Source of the DNA: Acidimicrobiales bacterium
Lineage (GTDB): Bacteria; Actinomycetota; Acidimicrobiia; Acidimicrobiales; Palsa-688
Assembly (NCBI GenBank): GCA_030039575.1
Contig: JASHVH010000242.1
Span: 1-6,154 of the forward strand
Length of the DNA: 6,154 nucleotides
Reading direction: 5' to 3'
In this document: in pieces, positions 4,628 through 6,154 of the stretch
Numbering within the stretch: position 1 is the first letter of the stretch
Layout: each line of letters opens with the position of its first letter
Made by a program: the position numbers and the translations under genes
The notes under the pieces: model-generated
The model's input: the letters and a program-made list of their open reading frames with translations, nothing else
What the model was told of the DNA's origin: nothing
Database searches by the model: none

Positions 4628-6154
4628 TCATGCGCCCTCGTGGTGGTGGGCTACCGCGGCCAACTGCTCGCGGTTCGCCACACCAAGCTTTGCGAACGCC
4701 CGGTTCAGATGGCTTTTCACGGTCACCGTTGATATGAAAAGCCGCTCTGCTATCTCTCCATTGGTCAAGTGCTCACCGACAAGGGACACGACCTTGTGCT
4801 CCGATGCCGTCAAACTCGACCAGCCATAACGAGGCCGGCTGCGGCTACCCCGTCCTCGGCGGGCATAAGCGACAGCCTCTTCGAGCGTGAGTGACCTGCC
4901 TTGTGAGATGGCGTGCTCGAAGGCGTCCTCCCCGAGTGCACTTCGTATATCGCCAAGCACTGAGGTCACTTCGTCGCTATATGGGACGGGCCGCACGTAG
5001 CCGGTCAGGTTTCGTTGTGCCTCGGCGGCCCCCGCGAGGCGTGCCCCTTCGGCGTGGAGGTCAAGGTCACTGCACGTCATTGTCACCAGTTCGAGCAGGT
5101 CGATCGCCCACAGCGTGTGGCCCCCTGCAACGGCTGCCGCCAGCCCGTCGCAAGCCAAGAGATGGGCGCGGCGCGACTCCCCTTCCGCTCGCGCCAACCG
5201 GCTCTCGGCCCGAAAAGTGGGCGCTCCGGCCGGCTCGAGCCCTCGCGACAGCCGCCAGCTCGTCGCGCGGAGATGGCGACGGGCGGTCGGTAAATCCCCC
5301 CGCTTTATGGCCACCTCCGCCAGCACTGCCCGGTTTTCCAAGCACCCGACGGCAAGATCGAACGACTCCAATTTGGCAGCAGCCGCCTCCAGAACCTCGT
5401 AGCCGTCGTCCTGGCGGCCCTGCGACACCCAAAGCCGGCCTTGGTTCGCTTGGTAGATCAACACAAAGTACGTGTCACCAGCCGCAGTGGCCAGCGAAAG
5501 GGCACGGGCGACGGCCTCGGCTGCGTGGTCGGCTTGCCCCAGGCGCCCGAGGACTTCGGCACGCACCGAGTCTGCGTTGGCTATGTAGAGCGGCGCCAAA
5601 TCCTCGCTGAGGCGAAATAGCTCGTCGGCCTTTTCGAGTGCCCACCCGAGACGACCTGTGCACATGGCGGAATAAGCTATAACTGCCAAGGCGCTCCCTC
5701 GGCCTGTGGGCCAGTCGATGGTCTCACACACTTGTAAACCCTCCTCGCCGGCCGCCAAAGCCTCGGCGGGCCGGCCCAGCCAGGTCAAGGCCCAGCCCTT
5801 CGCCCACAGGCCCCGAGCCTCGAGGACTGGTCGCCTGCTCGCTCGAGCTACGGCGACGGCCTTAGCGGCCGCCTCCAGCGCCTCGGCCGGATTGGCTTCG
5901 ATTTGAATGGCTGCCATCCCTACAAGGCCACGGGCCTTTATGGCCTCGTCCCCGAGAGACTCCCCGAGCGCCACCAAATCGGACGCAAGGCGCAAGGACA
6001 TGGCAGGGTCCTTCAGTCGCGACGAATGGGCGGCTGATTCCAGAAGGTCTGCCCGGCACGACAACTGCAGGTTCGTAGCCAAGAAGGGCCCGCACTGGGC
6101 CAAGAATTCCGAGTTGAAGCCTAAAGCGTAAAAGAAACTACCCAACGAGCTCAG
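4628..6154 (-). CDS. LuxR-family transcriptional regulator with helical-repeat arm (5' end outside the window)
   Basis: Three-prime portion (508 codons) of a DNA-binding transcriptional activator. The last about 61 residues are a LuxR/FixJ-type HTH: LTASEHKVVSLVGEHLTNGEIAERLF, then STVTVKSHLNRAFAKLGV, matching the family pattern with the TVKSHL recognition helix; this is encoded at about 4631-4813. Everything upstream is Ala/Leu-rich paired helices (for example NPAEALEAAAKAVAVARA, RPAEALAAGEEGLQV, GQADHAAEAVARALSLA), a TPR-like solenoid as in MalT-like and LAL regulators. No receiver domain is visible. The frame has no stop up to the window edge; the TTG at 6145 is unlikely to be the true start because the sequence there already reads as repeat region. 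An N-terminal ATPase domain, typical of LAL proteins, would lie beyond the window and cannot be confirmed. Signal and targets unknown. Confidence 0.88.
   Translation of the reverse strand: MSSLGSFFYALGFNSEFLAQCGPFLATNLQLSCRADLLESAAHSSRLKDPAMSLRLASDLVALGESLGDEAIKARGLVGMAAIQIEANPAEALEAAAKAVAVARASRRPVLEARGLWAKGWALTWLGRPAEALAAGEEGLQVCETIDWPTGRGSALAVIAYSAMCTGRLGWALEKADELFRLSEDLAPLYIANADSVRAEVLGRLGQADHAAEAVARALSLATAAGDTYFVLIYQANQGRLWVSQGRQDDGYEVLEAAAAKLESFDLAVGCLENRAVLAEVAIKRGDLPTARRHLRATSWRLSRGLEPAGAPTFRAESRLARAEGESRRAHLLACDGLAAAVAGGHTLWAIDLLELVTMTCSDLDLHAEGARLAGAAEAQRNLTGYVRPVPYSDEVTSVLGDIRSALGEDAFEHAISQGRSLTLEEAVAYARRGRGSRSRPRYGWSSLTASEHKVVSLVGEHLTNGEIAERLFISTVTVKSHLNRAFAKLGVANREQLAAVAHHHEGA

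Noticed and set aside
6145..6145. TTG as the start codon of the LuxR-type gene
   Set aside because: The frame is open to the window edge and the sequence here is already helical-repeat arm; the gene more likely begins upstream of the window.

Overview
The window is GC-rich bacterial chromosome. Codons strongly prefer G or C in third position, and there are several GTG/TTG starts. The gene families (a TPR-tailed ECF sigma factor paired with a DGPF/YCII protein, a VapC-like PIN protein, and a LuxR regulator with a long helical-repeat arm) fit a high-GC actinomycete-type genome. That assignment is inference, because no rRNA or other phylogenetic marker is present.

Layout, left to right. (1) 69-1031, minus strand: an aminoglycoside-phosphotransferase-fold (APH) protein with an intact HGD catalytic loop but a Ser where the family's metal-binding Asp is expected. 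(2) 1224-1637, plus strand: a complete PIN-domain protein of VapC type, with no antitoxin gene visible beside it. (3) 1808-3333, plus strand: a two-gene unit of a DGPF/YCII-family protein and an ECF42-type sigma factor with a C-terminal TPR extension. The pair is translationally overlapping, and the sigma factor appears to start at a CTG. (4) 3446-4147, minus strand: QueE, a radical-SAM enzyme of 7-deazaguanine biosynthesis, convergent with the sigma factor. (5) 4317-4568, minus strand: a short protein with a helix-turn-helix segment. (6) 4628-6154, minus strand: the 3' part of a large LuxR-type regulator, whose 5' end lies outside the window.

The only clear functional unit is DGPF plus ECF42, a known conserved gene pair. 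The other genes look like independent accessory or regulatory genes. Non-coding structure worth noting: two abutting copies of an 11-bp unit containing CCTGCAGG, upstream of the DGPF gene; a near-perfect inverted repeat between the APH and PIN genes; a perfect 11-bp inverted repeat between the LuxR gene and the small HTH gene; and a nested hairpin between the convergent sigma and queE genes. I see no tRNA, rRNA, CRISPR array, transposase or phage gene. I find no strong evidence for a wholly undescribed system. The most unusual points are the CTG start of the sigma factor and the altered active site of the APH-like protein.
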